DNA of 64,000 nucleotides from Pseudoxanthomonas sp. PXM02 (GTDB lineage Bacteria; Pseudomonadota; Gammaproteobacteria; Xanthomonadales; Xanthomonadaceae): assembly GCF_014851805.1 (NCBI RefSeq), contig NZ_JACVAK010000001.1:1488001-1552000 (forward strand). The letters are read 5' to 3'. The position numbers were made by a program, and so were the translations under genes. The notes beneath the pieces are model-generated. The model was given only the letters and a program-made list of their open reading frames with translations. It was not told the DNA's origin and searched no databases. Position 1 is the stretch's first letter, and each line of letters starts with the position of its first letter. This document shows, piece after piece, positions 19,147-28,847 of this stretch.

Positions 19147-19584
19147 TTAGGACAGCCAGCCGCGCGCCTTCGCCTTGTTGGCATGCCACAGCAGGAACAG
19201 TGCGATCACCACCAGCACCGCCGGCATCACCAGTCCGGCCGGCCCGTAGGCCGTCCACGCAGGCGTGACGGTGAACGCAGCGATCACCTGGATCAAAAGC
19301 GCCACCAGCGACAGCGCGAACATCGTCGCCGCCCAGCGCTTCTTCGCCAGCAGGCCGATGCTGCCCAGCACGCCCGCGAACACCGCCGCCGCGAACGCGA
19401 TGTTGAGCCAGCCCGGCGTGCCCTCGTACACCTGTCGCTGCGCCTCCGGCAGCATCGCCAGTTGCTCGGGCGTCATGCTGATCTGCAGATACCACATCGC
19501 CACGCCGATCATGTTCCAGATCAACGCGAACACCGCGATGATCCAGTAACCCACCGAAAGCTTCCCACCTGTCGTGCTCGTCAT
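19147..19584 (-). CDS. conserved four-helix inner-membrane protein
   Basis: 145 residues from ATG 19584, with GGGAGG upstream. Four hydrophobic segments lie at about residues 12-32, 60-80, 87-107 and 117-135, with a polar loop containing MTPEQLAMLPEAQRQVYEGTP between the first two. Homologues in this bacterial group are often labelled sugar transporter without evidence. I see no transport motif. Membrane location is clear; function is unknown. Confidence 0.8.
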   Translation of the reverse strand: MTSTTGGKLSVGYWIIAVFALIWNMIGVAMWYLQISMTPEQLAMLPEAQRQVYEGTPGWLNIAFAAAVFAGVLGSIGLLAKKRWAATMFALSLVALLIQVIAAFTVTPAWTAYGPAGLVMPAVLVVIALFLLWHANKAKARGWLS

Positions 19585-19652
19585 CGCTTCCCTCCCCAGG
19601 GTCGGTTGTCGGAACGGGAGGGAGCATAGCGCCGCCCTGTGCGATACGGACG

Positions 19653-20963
19653 TTACGGTCCGCCGGCCGGCGCCACCCGCCAGATGACGTTGCCCACGTC
19701 GTCGACCAACAGGACGCCGTTGCGCGCATCCACCGCCACGCCGACCGGGCGTCCGCGCGCATTGCCCTCGCGATCCAGGAAGCCAGTCAGCACGTCGACC
19801 GGCGCACCCTGTGGTCGCCCGTCGACGAAACGCACGAACACCAGCTTGTAGCCGGCGGGTTCGCGCCGGTTCCAGGAGCCATGTTCGCCGATGAATGCGC
19901 CGCCCTGCAGGGCCGCCGGCCAGCCCGCGCCATCATGGAAGGCCAGCCCCAGGGCTGCGACGTGCGCACCCAGCGCATAGTCCGGTGCGATGGCGGAGGC
20001 GACGAGATCCGGCCTTGGCGGCTCGACGCGCGTGTCCACATGCTGGCCGTAGTAGCTGTACGGCCAGCCGTAAAACGCACCTTCGCGCACCGACGTCAGG
20101 TAGTCCGGCACCAGCGCATCGCCGAGTTCGTCGCGCTCGTTGACCACGGTCCACAGCGCGCCGCTCTTCGGTTCCCACGCCAGTCCCACCGGATTGCGCA
20201 GGCCTCCCGCGAATACCCGCCGCTTGCCGGTCGCGAGCTCCACCTGCAGCACGGCCGCACGGTCGACCTCCATGTCCATCCCGTTCTCGCCGACATTGCT
20301 GTTGGATCCCACGCCGACATACAGATGCCGACCGTCGGCGCTGGCCAGCAGGCTCTTGGTCCAGTGGTGGTTCAGTGGTCCGCCCGGCAGATCGACCAGC
20401 TTCACCGGCACGTCGGTGCTGCGCGTCTGCCCGTCGCGGTACGGCACGCTGACGATGGCATCGGCATTGGCGATGTACAGACGGTCCTTCACCAGCGCCA
20501 TGCCGAACGGCGACATCAGGTTCGTCAGGAAGACCTCGCGCACCTCCGCCACACCGTCTTGGTCGGCATCGCGCAGCAGGGTGATACGGTTGGCGCTGGG
20601 CGTGGCGGCGCCGGCCTTCTTCATCGTGCGCTTCATGAACCAGGTGCGCAGGCCTTTCTTCTCCGCGGGCTTGGGCGGCGCATTGGTCTCGGCGACCAGC
20701 ACGTCACCGTTCGGAAGCACGTACAGCCAGCGCGGATGGTCCAGTCCGCGCGCGAACGCGGCGACCGAGAGCCCTGCGGCGGCAGCGGGCGCCATGCCTT
20801 CCGGCCAGCCGGTGGCAGGCGCCACGTTGACGGTGGGAATCCAGCGCTTCTGCGGCGCCGGCAACGTCGGTTGCGGGCCGGTTTCTGCAGGCGATTGGGC
20901 GTGCCCGGAACACGACAGACAGCCCACCAGCAGCAGCGGCAACAGGCAGCGGATCGGCGTCAT
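19653..20963 (-). CDS. PQQ-type soluble sugar dehydrogenase (sorbosone dehydrogenase-like)
   Basis: 436 residues from ATG 20963; the extra 20 codons upstream carry no signal features. The signal peptide contains a possible lipobox (LLVGC). The mature protein is a six-bladed propeller of the glucose/sorbosone dehydrogenase family: GLDHPRWLYVLPNGDVLVAE opens the first blade, then HHWTKSLLASADGRHLYVGVGS, GLRNPVGLAWEP, GAFYGWPYSYYGQH and EHGSWNRREPAGYKLV. It probably oxidises a sugar or aldose in the periplasm using PQQ. No PQQ biosynthesis genes are in this window. Confidence 0.88.
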   Translation of the reverse strand: MTPIRCLLPLLLVGCLSCSGHAQSPAETGPQPTLPAPQKRWIPTVNVAPATGWPEGMAPAAAAGLSVAAFARGLDHPRWLYVLPNGDVLVAETNAPPKPAEKKGLRTWFMKRTMKKAGAATPSANRITLLRDADQDGVAEVREVFLTNLMSPFGMALVKDRLYIANADAIVSVPYRDGQTRSTDVPVKLVDLPGGPLNHHWTKSLLASADGRHLYVGVGSNSNVGENGMDMEVDRAAVLQVELATGKRRVFAGGLRNPVGLAWEPKSGALWTVVNERDELGDALVPDYLTSVREGAFYGWPYSYYGQHVDTRVEPPRPDLVASAIAPDYALGAHVAALGLAFHDGAGWPAALQGGAFIGEHGSWNRREPAGYKLVFVRFVDGRPQGAPVDVLTGFLDREGNARGRPVGVAVDARNGVLLVDDVGNVIWRVAPAGGP

Positions 20964-21036
20964 CGCACGCACTCCGGAACGGGTGGCGCGAGCGTAGGCG
21001 TGCCGGTGCGAACGCTGCGTCAATCAACGGCGGCGA

Positions 21037-21231
21037 TCAGGCCTCGTCCTGTCCCCAGGCCGCCACGTCCACCTCGCCGTCTTCGTCCACGCTGACGCGC
21101 ACCTCGATCGGCTTGCAGCACACGTGGCAGTCCTCGACGTACTGCTGGTCACCGGCGGAGTCGTCCACCACCAGCGTGATGGTTTCGCCGCAGTAAGGGC
21201 AAGCGATGTCGGCGGTGGGCAGGTGCGACAT
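21037..21231 (-). CDS. CPxCG-motif cysteine-rich zinc-ribbon protein
   Basis: 64 residues starting at ATG 21231, which overlaps the stop of the upstream gene (ATGA). Two Cys pairs, CPYCG and CHVCC, form a small zinc ribbon. The acidic tail ([16 protein letters not shown]) is typical of this small family. The function is unknown. It is translationally coupled to the DUF3247 gene. Confidence 0.85.
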   Translation of the reverse strand: MSHLPTADIACPYCGETITLVVDDSAGDQQYVEDCHVCCKPIEVRVSVDEDGEVDVAAWGQDEA

Positions 21232-21518
21232 CAGGCACTGCCCAGCGCGGTGACCGTGGCAATGCGGTCCAGCCACAGGTAATGCGCCACCTGCGGACGG
21301 CGGCGGTCGTCGATGCGGACGACGGCGTTGAAACCCTCGTGGCCGTCGGCGTCGCGGAATACCTGGACGCTGGGTCGTACCGCGACGGTGCCGGTGATGC
21401 TGCCGCCGTCGTTGAGGTCCAGCCGTACCACGGCTTCGTCCGGGAGCTGTCCGATCATCGCCTCGAGACGGGCGATGTCGGCCTGCTGCGTGTAGAGATG
21501 CGGGGGCGCCTCGGTCAT
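21231..21518 (-). CDS. DUF3247 family protein (Sm-like fold expected)
   Basis: 95 residues from ATG 21518; the frame extends further upstream without support. Features are [16 protein letters not shown], then a beta-rich segment [25 protein letters not shown] and a C-terminal [14 protein letters not shown]. This is the DUF3247 pattern, a family centred on Xanthomonads. From memory a Xanthomonas member has an Sm-like fold, which would suggest RNA binding; I cannot verify that here. It overlaps the zinc-ribbon gene by three bases. Confidence 0.8.
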   Translation of the reverse strand: MTEAPPHLYTQQADIARLEAMIGQLPDEAVVRLDLNDGGSITGTVAVRPSVQVFRDADGHEGFNAVVRIDDRRRPQVAHYLWLDRIATVTALGSA

Positions 21519-21582
21519 GACCGACCTCCGTGCTTGCCTGGCGACCACGCTACCCGCACGCCGGTAACGATGCGTGAATACA

Positions 21583-22260
21583 TCAGCGCAAGAGCCGCAG
21601 CACGTCCTCGGCCGCGTCGGCGGATGAGGCGGGATTCTGCCCGGTCACCAGGCGACCGTCGGTCACCACGTACGGCTGCCACAGCGGTCCCCGCTCGTAG
21701 CGTGCCCCGCTCTTCTTCAGTTCGTCTTCCAGCGAGAACGGCACCACGTCAGCCAGACCCACCGCGGCCTCTTCTTCGTTGGAGAAACCGGTGACGCGCT
21801 TGTCCTTCACCAGCGGTTCGCCGAGCGCACCGCGCGCATGGCGCAACACCGCCGGACCGTGGCAGACCGCGGCCAGTGGCCTGCCGGCGGAGAACGTCTG
21901 TTCGATCAGGCGAAGCGAGTCCTGGTCTTCGGCCAAGTCCCACAGCGGACCGTGTCCGCCGGGATAGAAGACGGCATCGAACTCGGCGTCCACCACGTCT
22001 TTCAGCCTCTGCGTGGATGCCAGCGCCGACAGCGCCTCGGCATCCTCGTTGAAGCGCACGGTCGCCGCTGTCTGCGCATCGGGCGCGTCGCTCTTGGGAT
22101 CGAGTGGCGGTTGCCCGCCTTTCGGCGACGCCAGCACGATGTCCGCGCCGGCGTCCTTGAACACGTAGTACGGCGCAGCCAGTTCCTCCAGCCAGAATCC
22201 GGTCTTCTGACCGGTATCGCCGAGGCGGTCGTGCGAGGTCAGCACCATCAGGATCTTCAT
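21583..22260 (-). CDS. DJ-1/PfpI family protein (glyoxalase/deglycase-like)
   Basis: 225 residues with a strong GGGAGGAG ribosome site. It is a type-1 glutamine-amidotransferase-like fold. The nucleophile Cys sits in AAVCHGPAVLR (nucleophile-elbow form CHG), preceded by FYPGGHGPLWDL. Length and the N-terminal TSHDRLGDTGQKTGFWLEE resemble the class related to Hsp31/glyoxalase III. It would act on methylglyoxal or glycated products in the cytoplasm. The exact reaction is unresolved from sequence. Confidence 0.88.
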   Translation of the reverse strand: MKILMVLTSHDRLGDTGQKTGFWLEELAAPYYVFKDAGADIVLASPKGGQPPLDPKSDAPDAQTAATVRFNEDAEALSALASTQRLKDVVDAEFDAVFYPGGHGPLWDLAEDQDSLRLIEQTFSAGRPLAAVCHGPAVLRHARGALGEPLVKDKRVTGFSNEEEAAVGLADVVPFSLEDELKKSGARYERGPLWQPYVVTDGRLVTGQNPASSADAAEDVLRLLR

Positions 22261-22318
22261 CGGCGGCTCCTCCCGTGGAAGCCGCCACCCTACCGGTCCG
22301 CGCGATAAGGCCGGGTGA

Positions 22319-23227
22319 TCAGTCCTGCTTCTTGACCGCGTGACCGCCGAACTCGTTGCGCATCGCCGACAGCAGCTTGTCGGCGTAGGAATCGTGTTCG
22401 CGCGAACGCAGGCGTTCCAGCAGCGACATGGTGATCACTGGCGCCGACACGTCCAGGTCGATCGCCTCGGCCACCGTCCAGCGGCCCTCGCCGGAGTCGG
22501 AGACGAACGGCGCGATGCCGGCCATGTCCGGATTCTTCTGCAATGCATTGGCGGTCAGGTCCAGCAGCCACGAGCGCACCACGCTGCCGTGTCGCCAGAT
22601 CTCGGCCAGCGCGCCGAGGTCGAAGTCCATCGCCTCCTTCTTCTTCAGGATCGCGAAGCCTTCGGCGAAGGCCTGCATCATTCCGTACTCGATGCCGTTG
22701 TGGATCATCTTGGCGAAGTGGCCGGCGCCGTTCGGTCCCACGTGGCCCCAGCCGGTCGACGGCGTCGGCGCCAGCGTGGCGAACACCGGCGTCAGCGTCT
22801 CCACAGCGTCTGCATCGCCGCCGATCATCAGGCTGTAGCCTTCGGCCAGGCCCCACACGCCGCCGCTGGTGCCGCAGTCCACGTAGCGGATGCCGGCGTC
22901 GCCGAGATCCTGCGCGCGCCGCTGGCTGTCCTTGTAGTTGGAATTGCCGCCGTCGATGACGATGTCGCCGGCGGTGAGCAGCGGACGCAGCTGCGCCAGC
23001 GTGTCGTCCACCACCTGCCCCGCCGGCACCATCAACCACACCACGCGCGGCGACGGCAGCGCGGACACGGCGTTCTGCAGGTTGGCGTGCGGGACGATGC
23101 CGCGGGCTTCGGCCTGCTGCCGCGCCGCTTCGCCCGGATCGTAGCCACGCACGACGTGGCCGCCGCGCACCAGTCGTTCGGCCATGTTGGCGCCCATGCG
23201 CCCCAGTCCGATCATCGCCAGTTCCAT
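22319..23227 (-). CDS. gnd: 6-phosphogluconate dehydrogenase, short decarboxylating form
   Basis: 302 residues, far shorter than the 470-residue dimeric enzyme and matching the short GndA-type 6PGDH, often NAD-preferring. The dinucleotide fold is IGLGRMGANMAERL, followed by DGGNSNYKDS, the catalytic Lys region HFAKMIHNGIEYGMMQA and the substrate-binding GTSGGVWGLAEGYSLMIGG. It converts 6-phosphogluconate to ribulose 5-phosphate, CO2 and NAD(P)H in the cytoplasm. GGGAG lies before the ATG. It is the same strand as, and possibly co-transcribed with, the DJ-1 gene 58 bases on. Confidence 0.93.
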   Translation of the reverse strand: MELAMIGLGRMGANMAERLVRGGHVVRGYDPGEAARQQAEARGIVPHANLQNAVSALPSPRVVWLMVPAGQVVDDTLAQLRPLLTAGDIVIDGGNSNYKDSQRRAQDLGDAGIRYVDCGTSGGVWGLAEGYSLMIGGDADAVETLTPVFATLAPTPSTGWGHVGPNGAGHFAKMIHNGIEYGMMQAFAEGFAILKKKEAMDFDLGALAEIWRHGSVVRSWLLDLTANALQKNPDMAGIAPFVSDSGEGRWTVAEAIDLDVSAPVITMSLLERLRSREHDSYADKLLSAMRNEFGGHAVKKQD

Positions 23228-23326
23228 GTGTACTCCCGTGGGTTCAATCGAAGAAGAAAGTGGCCGCCATTGTCCGTCATCCCCCGCCCCGGCGCGTGCA
23301 GGCGCGTGCGCAGGCGCGGGATCGCG

Positions 23327-24025
23327 TCACGGCGCCGTCAGCCAGTCGCGCAGGACGGCCGCGGTTTCCTGCGGCACTTCCATCGGCGGCAGGTGGCCGC
23401 AGCGCGCGAACACGTGCAGCCGTGCGCCGGGGATGCGCTCATGCATCAACCGGGTTTCCTCCGGCAGCGTCATGCGGTCGTCCTCACCCACGCCCAGCAA
23501 GGTGGGCACGCGGATCGTGGGCAGCAGCGGCAGCGAATCCGGGCGGTCGATGATGGCCCGCTGCTGGCGCAGGAAGGCTGGAAGGCCGACGCGTTGCGCC
23601 ATCGCCATGACCTCCTCGCCCACCGCGCTGTCCACGCGACTCTCGTGCACCAGTTGCGGCAACAGCTTGCGGGTGACGCCCGCGAAGCGACCGGCCTCGG
23701 CCATCGCCAGGCCGGCCTGCCGCACCAGCAGGCGCTTGGGCGGATCCAGCCGCGCACTGGTGTCCAGCAGCGCCAGCCGCGCCACCCGCTGCGGCGCCTG
23801 GCGCAGGATCTCGAACGCGACGTAGCCGCCCATCGACAGCCCCGCGAGGGCAAACACCGGCGGCGCAGACGCCAGAACGCGCGCGGCCATGCCGGCGACG
23901 CTGTCGTCGCGGGTCAGGTCGGCGTGGTGGATGTCGGCCACATCGGCGAGGGCCTCGGCAGGCTCGTGCCACAGGCGGTCGTCGCACAGCAGGCCGGGCA
24001 ACAGGAGCAGGGGAAATGACGCCAT
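23327..24025 (-). CDS. alpha/beta-hydrolase fold esterase/lipase-like protein
   Basis: 232 residues. The core strand LLLLPGLLCDDRLW supplies the oxyanion region. The nucleophile elbow is GLSMGG (Ser at about residue 64). A late Asp in VGEDDRMTLPEE and the His in FARCGHLPPME complete a triad. It is soluble, with no signal peptide, so cytoplasmic. Many small esterases and carboxylesterase-like enzymes share this layout, so the substrate is not assignable. Confidence 0.87.
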   Translation of the reverse strand: MASFPLLLLPGLLCDDRLWHEPAEALADVADIHHADLTRDDSVAGMAARVLASAPPVFALAGLSMGGYVAFEILRQAPQRVARLALLDTSARLDPPKRLLVRQAGLAMAEAGRFAGVTRKLLPQLVHESRVDSAVGEEVMAMAQRVGLPAFLRQQRAIIDRPDSLPLLPTIRVPTLLGVGEDDRMTLPEETRLMHERIPGARLHVFARCGHLPPMEVPQETAAVLRDWLTAP

Positions 24026-24144
24026 CTGCGTAGTGTAGTGGCCGCAACCTCGGCTGACCGGCAGTCGGCGCCGACGGTCCGTTCCACGCCCGCAACGCGC
24101 GGACCGCCGTAAGCTCCACGATCCTCGCGCTCAGGAACCCCTGC

Positions 24145-25035
24145 ATGCACGTCCTGCTCACCGGCGGCACCGGCTTCATCGGCCACGCACTCGGCCGCCA
24201 TCTGCTGCAGGCCGGGCATACGCTGAGCGTGCTGACCCGCGATCCTGTCCGCGCCCGCACGCAGCTGCCGGTCGCCGCACGCGTGCTGGCCAGCCTGGAC
24301 GAGGCGCGCGATGTGGAAGCCGTCGTGAACCTGGCTGGCGAACCGCTGATGGCCGGCCGCTGGAACACCGCGCGCAAGGCCGCGTTCCGTGCCTCGCGGC
24401 TGGGCACCACGCAGGCGCTGATCGCATGGATGGCGCGGCAGTCGGTGCGGCCGCGCGTGCTGGTGTCGGGCTCGGCGATCGGCTATTACGGCCCGCGCGA
24501 CGACGAAGCGCTGGACGAATCGGCCGCCCCCGGCGACGACTTCGCCGCGCTGCTGTGCCGCGACTGGGAAACCGACGCGATGCAGGCCGAAGGCCTGGAT
24601 GTACGCACCTGCCGCGTGCGCACCGGCATCGTGCTGGGCAACGACGGCGGCGCGCTGGCGAAGATGCTGCCGCCATTCCGGCTGGGACTGGGCGGCCCGA
24701 TGGGCGACGGCCGTCAGTGGATGAGCTGGATCCACCGCGACGACCTGGTGCGGATGATCGCCTGGCTCTTGGACAGCGACCGCGCGGGCGGCGCCTACAA
24801 CGGCACCGCGCCCACGCCGGTGACCAACCGCGACTTCGCCCGCACGCTCGGCAAGGTCCTGCGTCGTCCCGCCGTGTTGCCGACACCGGCGATCGTGCTG
24901 AAGGCCGGGTTCGGCGAAATGGCGCAGCTGCTGCTGACCGGCCAACGCGTGCTGCCGGCGCATGCGCTGGCGGAAGGGTTCGCGTTCCGCTTCCCCGTAC
25001 TGGAAGACGCGCTTCGCGACCTGCTGCCCGGCTGA
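24145..25035 (+). CDS. yfcH: TIGR01777-type NAD(P)-binding epimerase-like protein (YfcH)
   Basis: 296 residues from ATG 24145, with AGGA upstream. The extended SDR signature TGGTGFIGHALGRHLLQAGH opens the chain. VNLAGEPLMAGRWNTARK, VSGSAIGYYGPR and the IHRDDLV-containing segment are hallmarks of the YfcH/TIGR01777 group. The C-terminal domain includes LTGQRVLPAHALAEGF. Members are cytoplasmic; in other bacteria they have been linked to cell division or oxidoreductase roles, but the substrate remains unclear. Confidence 0.92.
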   Translation: MHVLLTGGTGFIGHALGRHLLQAGHTLSVLTRDPVRARTQLPVAARVLASLDEARDVEAVVNLAGEPLMAGRWNTARKAAFRASRLGTTQALIAWMARQSVRPRVLVSGSAIGYYGPRDDEALDESAAPGDDFAALLCRDWETDAMQAEGLDVRTCRVRTGIVLGNDGGALAKMLPPFRLGLGGPMGDGRQWMSWIHRDDLVRMIAWLLDSDRAGGAYNGTAPTPVTNRDFARTLGKVLRRPAVLPTPAIVLKAGFGEMAQLLLTGQRVLPAHALAEGFAFRFPVLEDALRDLLPG

Positions 25036-25106
25036 CCGGCAACGTCGTCGACATCGCCCCATGCGCCGAACGTCATACTGGCGCCGTCTCCACCTCTTCG
25101 CCCTGC

Positions 25107-25580
25107 ATGCCCTCGCCCACGCTACGTCCGTATCGTTCCGACGACGCGCCCCTGCTGACGGATCTGTATGCACGTTCGGTCCTGCACTACGGGCCACGCG
25201 CCTATAGCGAGGAACAGGTGGCAGCGTGGGCGGCGCTGGCGACCGTTGAACGGACAGCAGCACGTTGTGCCGACGGACGCCACGTGCTGGTCGCCCAGGA
25301 TGCCGCTGGTGGTGTGCTGGGCTTCGGCGACCTGGAAGCGGACGGCCACCTGGATTTCCTCTACGTGGCGCCGGAAGCCGAAGGCCAGCACGTCGGTTCG
25401 CTGCTGTACGCCGCGCTGGAAGACCATGCACGCGGACTGGGGTTGTCGAGGATCTTCGTCGAGGCCAGCGAGCTGGCACGTCCGTTGTTCGAGCGGCGTG
25501 GCTTCCTCATCCTCGGCCGCAACGACCTGGATCTGGCGGGCGTGGCCATCCACAACTACCGGATGGAGAAATGGTGGTGA
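25107..25580 (+). CDS. GNAT-family N-acetyltransferase
   Basis: 157 residues from ATG 25107, 71 bases after yfcH. The opening LRPYRSDDAPLLTDLY is the usual GNAT first strand and helix. DGHLDFLYVAPEAEGQHVGSLL contains motif A for acetyl-CoA binding (Q-x-x-x-G; the canonical Arg position is Gln). The close, LARPLFERRGFLILGRND, is motif B. It probably acetylates a small molecule or a protein N-terminus; the acceptor is unknown. Confidence 0.88.
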   Translation: MPSPTLRPYRSDDAPLLTDLYARSVLHYGPRAYSEEQVAAWAALATVERTAARCADGRHVLVAQDAAGGVLGFGDLEADGHLDFLYVAPEAEGQHVGSLLYAALEDHARGLGLSRIFVEASELARPLFERRGFLILGRNDLDLAGVAIHNYRMEKWW

Positions 25581-25608
25581 CGCGGCGACTCAGGCCACCA
25601 GACGAAGC

Positions 25609-26511
25609 TCAGTCCAGCTGTCCGCCGGCGATGCCCTGCCCTGCACCGCGCAGGAACTCTGGCAGGTAGTCACGGCCGTCGGCACGCAGGCTATGGTCGG
25701 CGCCGGGGTATACGACCAGACCGATGTTCTTCTTGCCCGCCGCGTTCGCCGCACGCAGGACTTCGTGCCCGGATGCCACCGGCACGCTGAGGTCGCGCTC
25801 TCCCATGGCGATCAGCACCGGGATTTCTAGCGCCTGGTAGTCGATCAGCGGCACGTGGTCGAAGGTGTCGAACCAGTACCGGTACGGGTGGCCGAGCCAT
25901 GTCCTGTCGGCGCTGTCGGGATGGCGTGCGATCTGCTTCCAGGCGGCCTCCACGACATCGGCCCCCATGAGCGAGGACAGGTTCTCGCGCATGCTCCATC
26001 CACCGTCGCCAATGACCACCAGATGGGTCACGTCGGTACGCGCCCGTGCCACGCGCGCCGCGAGTGCACCCCCTTCGGATCCGCCGACCAGCACGATCTT
26101 CTTCCAGCGCTGCGGCTGCTCCTCCAGCGTCTGCGAGATGAACGTCATGTAGTCGGCCATCCACTGACGCGGCGTGTTGTGCTGGTTGAACGCGGCCGAA
26201 CACGTCGCGCCGCCACCGTCGCCGATCGCGCCCTTCTCTACGTGGCGCTTGTTGAGCGCCACATACCGCGCGTCGATGCCCAGCCCATCGGCCAGCGTGG
26301 GCAACCAGTACCGACCCAGGTCCGCGCAGCCGGAACCGCCGTACGTGAACACCAGGGTGTCCAGGGCGGACGCATCGCCACGCACGACCTCGTGGTAAGT
26401 CGTCTGACCGCCCTCGGGGAAACGGAACGTTCCCACGCTCGGCACCGACTGTGCCCACGCCACTGCGGGAGACAGGATCATCGCCAACACCACGCGCGCC
26501 ATCAGGTTCAT
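25609..26511 (-). CDS. exported alpha/beta hydrolase
   Basis: 300 residues from ATG 26511 (GGAGA upstream). A signal peptide ends at AVAWAQ, about residue 21. The elbow is VGGSEGGALAARVA (G-x-S-x-G). A late Asp sits in MGERDLSVPVASG and the His in YPGADHSLRA. Two Cys in GSGCADLG and ATCSAAF could form a disulfide, as fits a periplasmic enzyme. It could be a peptidase- or dienelactone-hydrolase-like esterase. The substrate is unknown. The long frame running upstream to 27075 overlaps other genes and is not part of it. Confidence 0.83.
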   Translation of the reverse strand: MNLMARVVLAMILSPAVAWAQSVPSVGTFRFPEGGQTTYHEVVRGDASALDTLVFTYGGSGCADLGRYWLPTLADGLGIDARYVALNKRHVEKGAIGDGGGATCSAAFNQHNTPRQWMADYMTFISQTLEEQPQRWKKIVLVGGSEGGALAARVARARTDVTHLVVIGDGGWSMRENLSSLMGADVVEAAWKQIARHPDSADRTWLGHPYRYWFDTFDHVPLIDYQALEIPVLIAMGERDLSVPVASGHEVLRAANAAGKKNIGLVVYPGADHSLRADGRDYLPEFLRGAGQGIAGGQLD

Positions 26512-26549
26512 GCCGTGTCTCCATCCCTGGCTATCGCCACGTGCCCCGA

Positions 26550-26942
<393 letters not shown>

Positions 26943-26999
26943 GGCGCGACTCCATTCGGGTTTGCGGACAGTCTGCTCCAACTTCCACAACCGTGTGCG

Positions 27000-27386
27000 C
27001 TACGCGCCCGGATCGAGTGCATTGATCGAATAGAGATCGATCTCGAAGCCGTGCTCCCGCTGCATGAAATCGCACAGCTTGCGGGCGTCGTCGAGATCAG
27101 GCACTTCAAGCTCGAAAGCGAGGACATGGATATCCGTACCGGACATCATCGCCAAGGGGTCACGACTGGCGGAATAAACCTCGGCCCGAACGGCGTCCCC
27201 GGTTGGCGATCCGCCCAGCGGCCACACATCGAAGTCCAGGCGGGCTGCGCGCCGTGGAGGGAACGACATCACATCGCCGATCTCGGGCAGTTCGGGAAAC
27301 CTTCGACGCCCCATCAGCGTGCACACCGACACGTGCACGCCGTCGACCATTCGGATGACCCCGATTGAAACAAATCCTGTAAGCAT
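27000..27386 (-). CDS. uncharacterised cytoplasmic protein
   Basis: 128 residues from ATG 27386, chosen because AAGGGG precedes it; the frame runs open to 27467. No signal peptide or membrane segment is seen. The C-terminal half (VLAFELEVPDLDDARKLCDFMQ) looks like an alpha/beta domain of ferredoxin-like type. I do not recognise the family, and neighbours give no functional hint. Confidence 0.6.
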   Translation of the reverse strand: MLTGFVSIGVIRMVDGVHVSVCTLMGRRRFPELPEIGDVMSFPPRRAARLDFDVWPLGGSPTGDAVRAEVYSASRDPLAMMSGTDIHVLAFELEVPDLDDARKLCDFMQREHGFEIDLYSINALDPGA

Positions 27387-27522
27387 CCCTGCCCCTTCCG
27401 CTAACCGTACTGGACGACCGCCGCCCGTATCCTGCCGGCTTGATGGCGTTGCCCGCAAACGCAACACCGCCAGTGCGCCGGAGCGCAGAACGTCAGCTAC
27501 CCATACGCTCCATGCGACCGGA

Positions 27523-27870
27523 TCAACGCGGTGACAGCACGTCGAGCAACAAGGGCACGCTGAAGGGCTTGGTCATCAGCAGCGCACCGGTGGGCAGGTC
27601 GCGCATGTGGTCGCGCGAATGGCCCGACACGATGCAGACCGTGGCATGCGGCTGCAGGCGGCGGGCTTCCGATGCCACCGCGGCGCCGGTGATGCCGGGC
27701 ATGTCGTAGTCCGTCACCACGCAGTCGTAGCGCTGCTGCTGCAACAACGCCTGCGCGGTGGTTCCCGTGGCCGCCTGGGTGACGCGGTGGCCTGCCAGTT
27801 CGAGGGCTTCGGCTACCAGGGCGCGGTGCTTGTCGTCGTCATCGACGTAGAGGATGCTGAGATCGGTCAT
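27523..27870 (-). CDS. stand-alone response-regulator receiver protein
   Basis: 115 residues from ATG 27870. CheY-like receiver only: the acidic cluster YVDDDDK near residue 10, the phospho-acceptor Asp in CVVTDYDMPG, the switch Ser in CIVSGHS and the conserved Lys in LMTKPF. There is no output domain, so it probably acts through protein contacts or as a phosphate sink. No histidine kinase is adjacent. Confidence 0.92.
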   Translation of the reverse strand: MTDLSILYVDDDDKHRALVAEALELAGHRVTQAATGTTAQALLQQQRYDCVVTDYDMPGITGAAVASEARRLQPHATVCIVSGHSRDHMRDLPTGALLMTKPFSVPLLLDVLSPR

Positions 27871-27939
27871 GCCCGGACTGTGCCGCACGACCGCGCGAAT
27901 CCTGCGTGAAATGTCCGTGTCGGTCCAGGGCGAGGGCCT

Positions 27940-28275
27940 TCACCCGGACGCAAGCGTGTCGTCTTCCAGTTCCGCGTACCAGTCGGCATAGGGCGTGTTC
28001 TTAACCAGATGACGGTTGTAGTCCTTGGCGCCGTCCTGCCACCACACCGGCCCGCGCTCGCCCAAGGCCTGCTTGGCGGCGTGCACCGCGTCACGGGCTT
28101 GTCGCAGCGACGCTGCGTCGTCGTTCCGGAGCGCCGCCTTCACATCACGCCGGGCCTGCATCAACGCCTGCACCAGCGCATCGTGGCAGGCAGCAGGAAG
28201 GTGCGGATTGGCGGCACGCCACAGCCGTCCGCGCACGACGAGATAACGTCCGTCAGGGGTGTGTCGTGGCTTCAT
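27940..28275 (-). CDS. conserved hypothetical protein (KPRHTPDGRY..DYNRHLVKNTPYADWY)
   Basis: 111 residues, with AAGG before the ATG. The N-terminal block (HTPDGRYLVVRGRLWRAANP), a central helical segment rich in Ala/Arg and a C-terminal block (WWQDGAKDYNRHLVKNTPY) give it a distinct conserved-looking signature that I recall from other proteobacteria. No function is known to me. It is soluble and cytoplasmic. Confidence 0.75.
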   Translation of the reverse strand: MKPRHTPDGRYLVVRGRLWRAANPHLPAACHDALVQALMQARRDVKAALRNDDAASLRQARDAVHAAKQALGERGPVWWQDGAKDYNRHLVKNTPYADWYAELEDDTLASG

Positions 28276-28460
28276 GTATGTTCGCCTTAAGACAGCGGCA
28301 TCGGCTCCGACCTGCGCTGTATGAATGGCGAGAGCATCTCATCCCCGCGGTAGGCAACGTGTCGACGGCATGACATCGCACCGGAGATCGAGGGCAGCGG
28401 CTGACCGCAAGCGCATCGCAGCGTCACCGCACAGAACCGTTGCGGGCGTAGCATGCCCGC

Positions 28461-28847
28461 ATGGACGTCGCCGCCCTCAAACGCCATTGCCGTTCGCTGC
28501 CGGGCAGCGCTGAACAGCTGTATGCGGATCCCGCCAACATCCTGGTGTACAGCGTGGGCGGCAAGCGCTTCGCCTACTTCAAGACCAGTGAACCGGAGCG
28601 CTGGCGCTTCAGCTTCAAGGTGGCGCCGGAACGGTTCCTGGAACTGACCGACCAGCCCGGCATCAAGCCGGCGCGCTGGCTGGGCATCCATCGCTGGATC
28701 ACCGTGGTGGACGTGGCCTCCGTGCCGACTGCAGAACTGAAGGCGCTGGTGGGCTGGTCCTACGGCTACGCCTGGGACCGGCTGACGCGGCGCCAGCGCG
28801 CGGCGATCCTCGACGATGCACCGGATACCGGCGTCCCCGTCCGCTGA
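28461..28847 (+). CDS. MmcQ/YjbR family protein
   Basis: 128 residues. It has the YjbR fold: KRHCRSLPGSAEQLY at the start, KRFAYFKTSEPERWRFSFKV, then RWLGIHRWITVV and the closing LVGWSYGYAWDRLTRRQR. The family resembles DNA-binding CyaY-like folds and is often labelled DNA-binding without direct proof. It is cytoplasmic and monocistronic. The 184 bases upstream (28276-28460) hold no gene I can support. Confidence 0.88.
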   Translation: MDVAALKRHCRSLPGSAEQLYADPANILVYSVGGKRFAYFKTSEPERWRFSFKVAPERFLELTDQPGIKPARWLGIHRWITVVDVASVPTAELKALVGWSYGYAWDRLTRRQRAAILDDAPDTGVPVR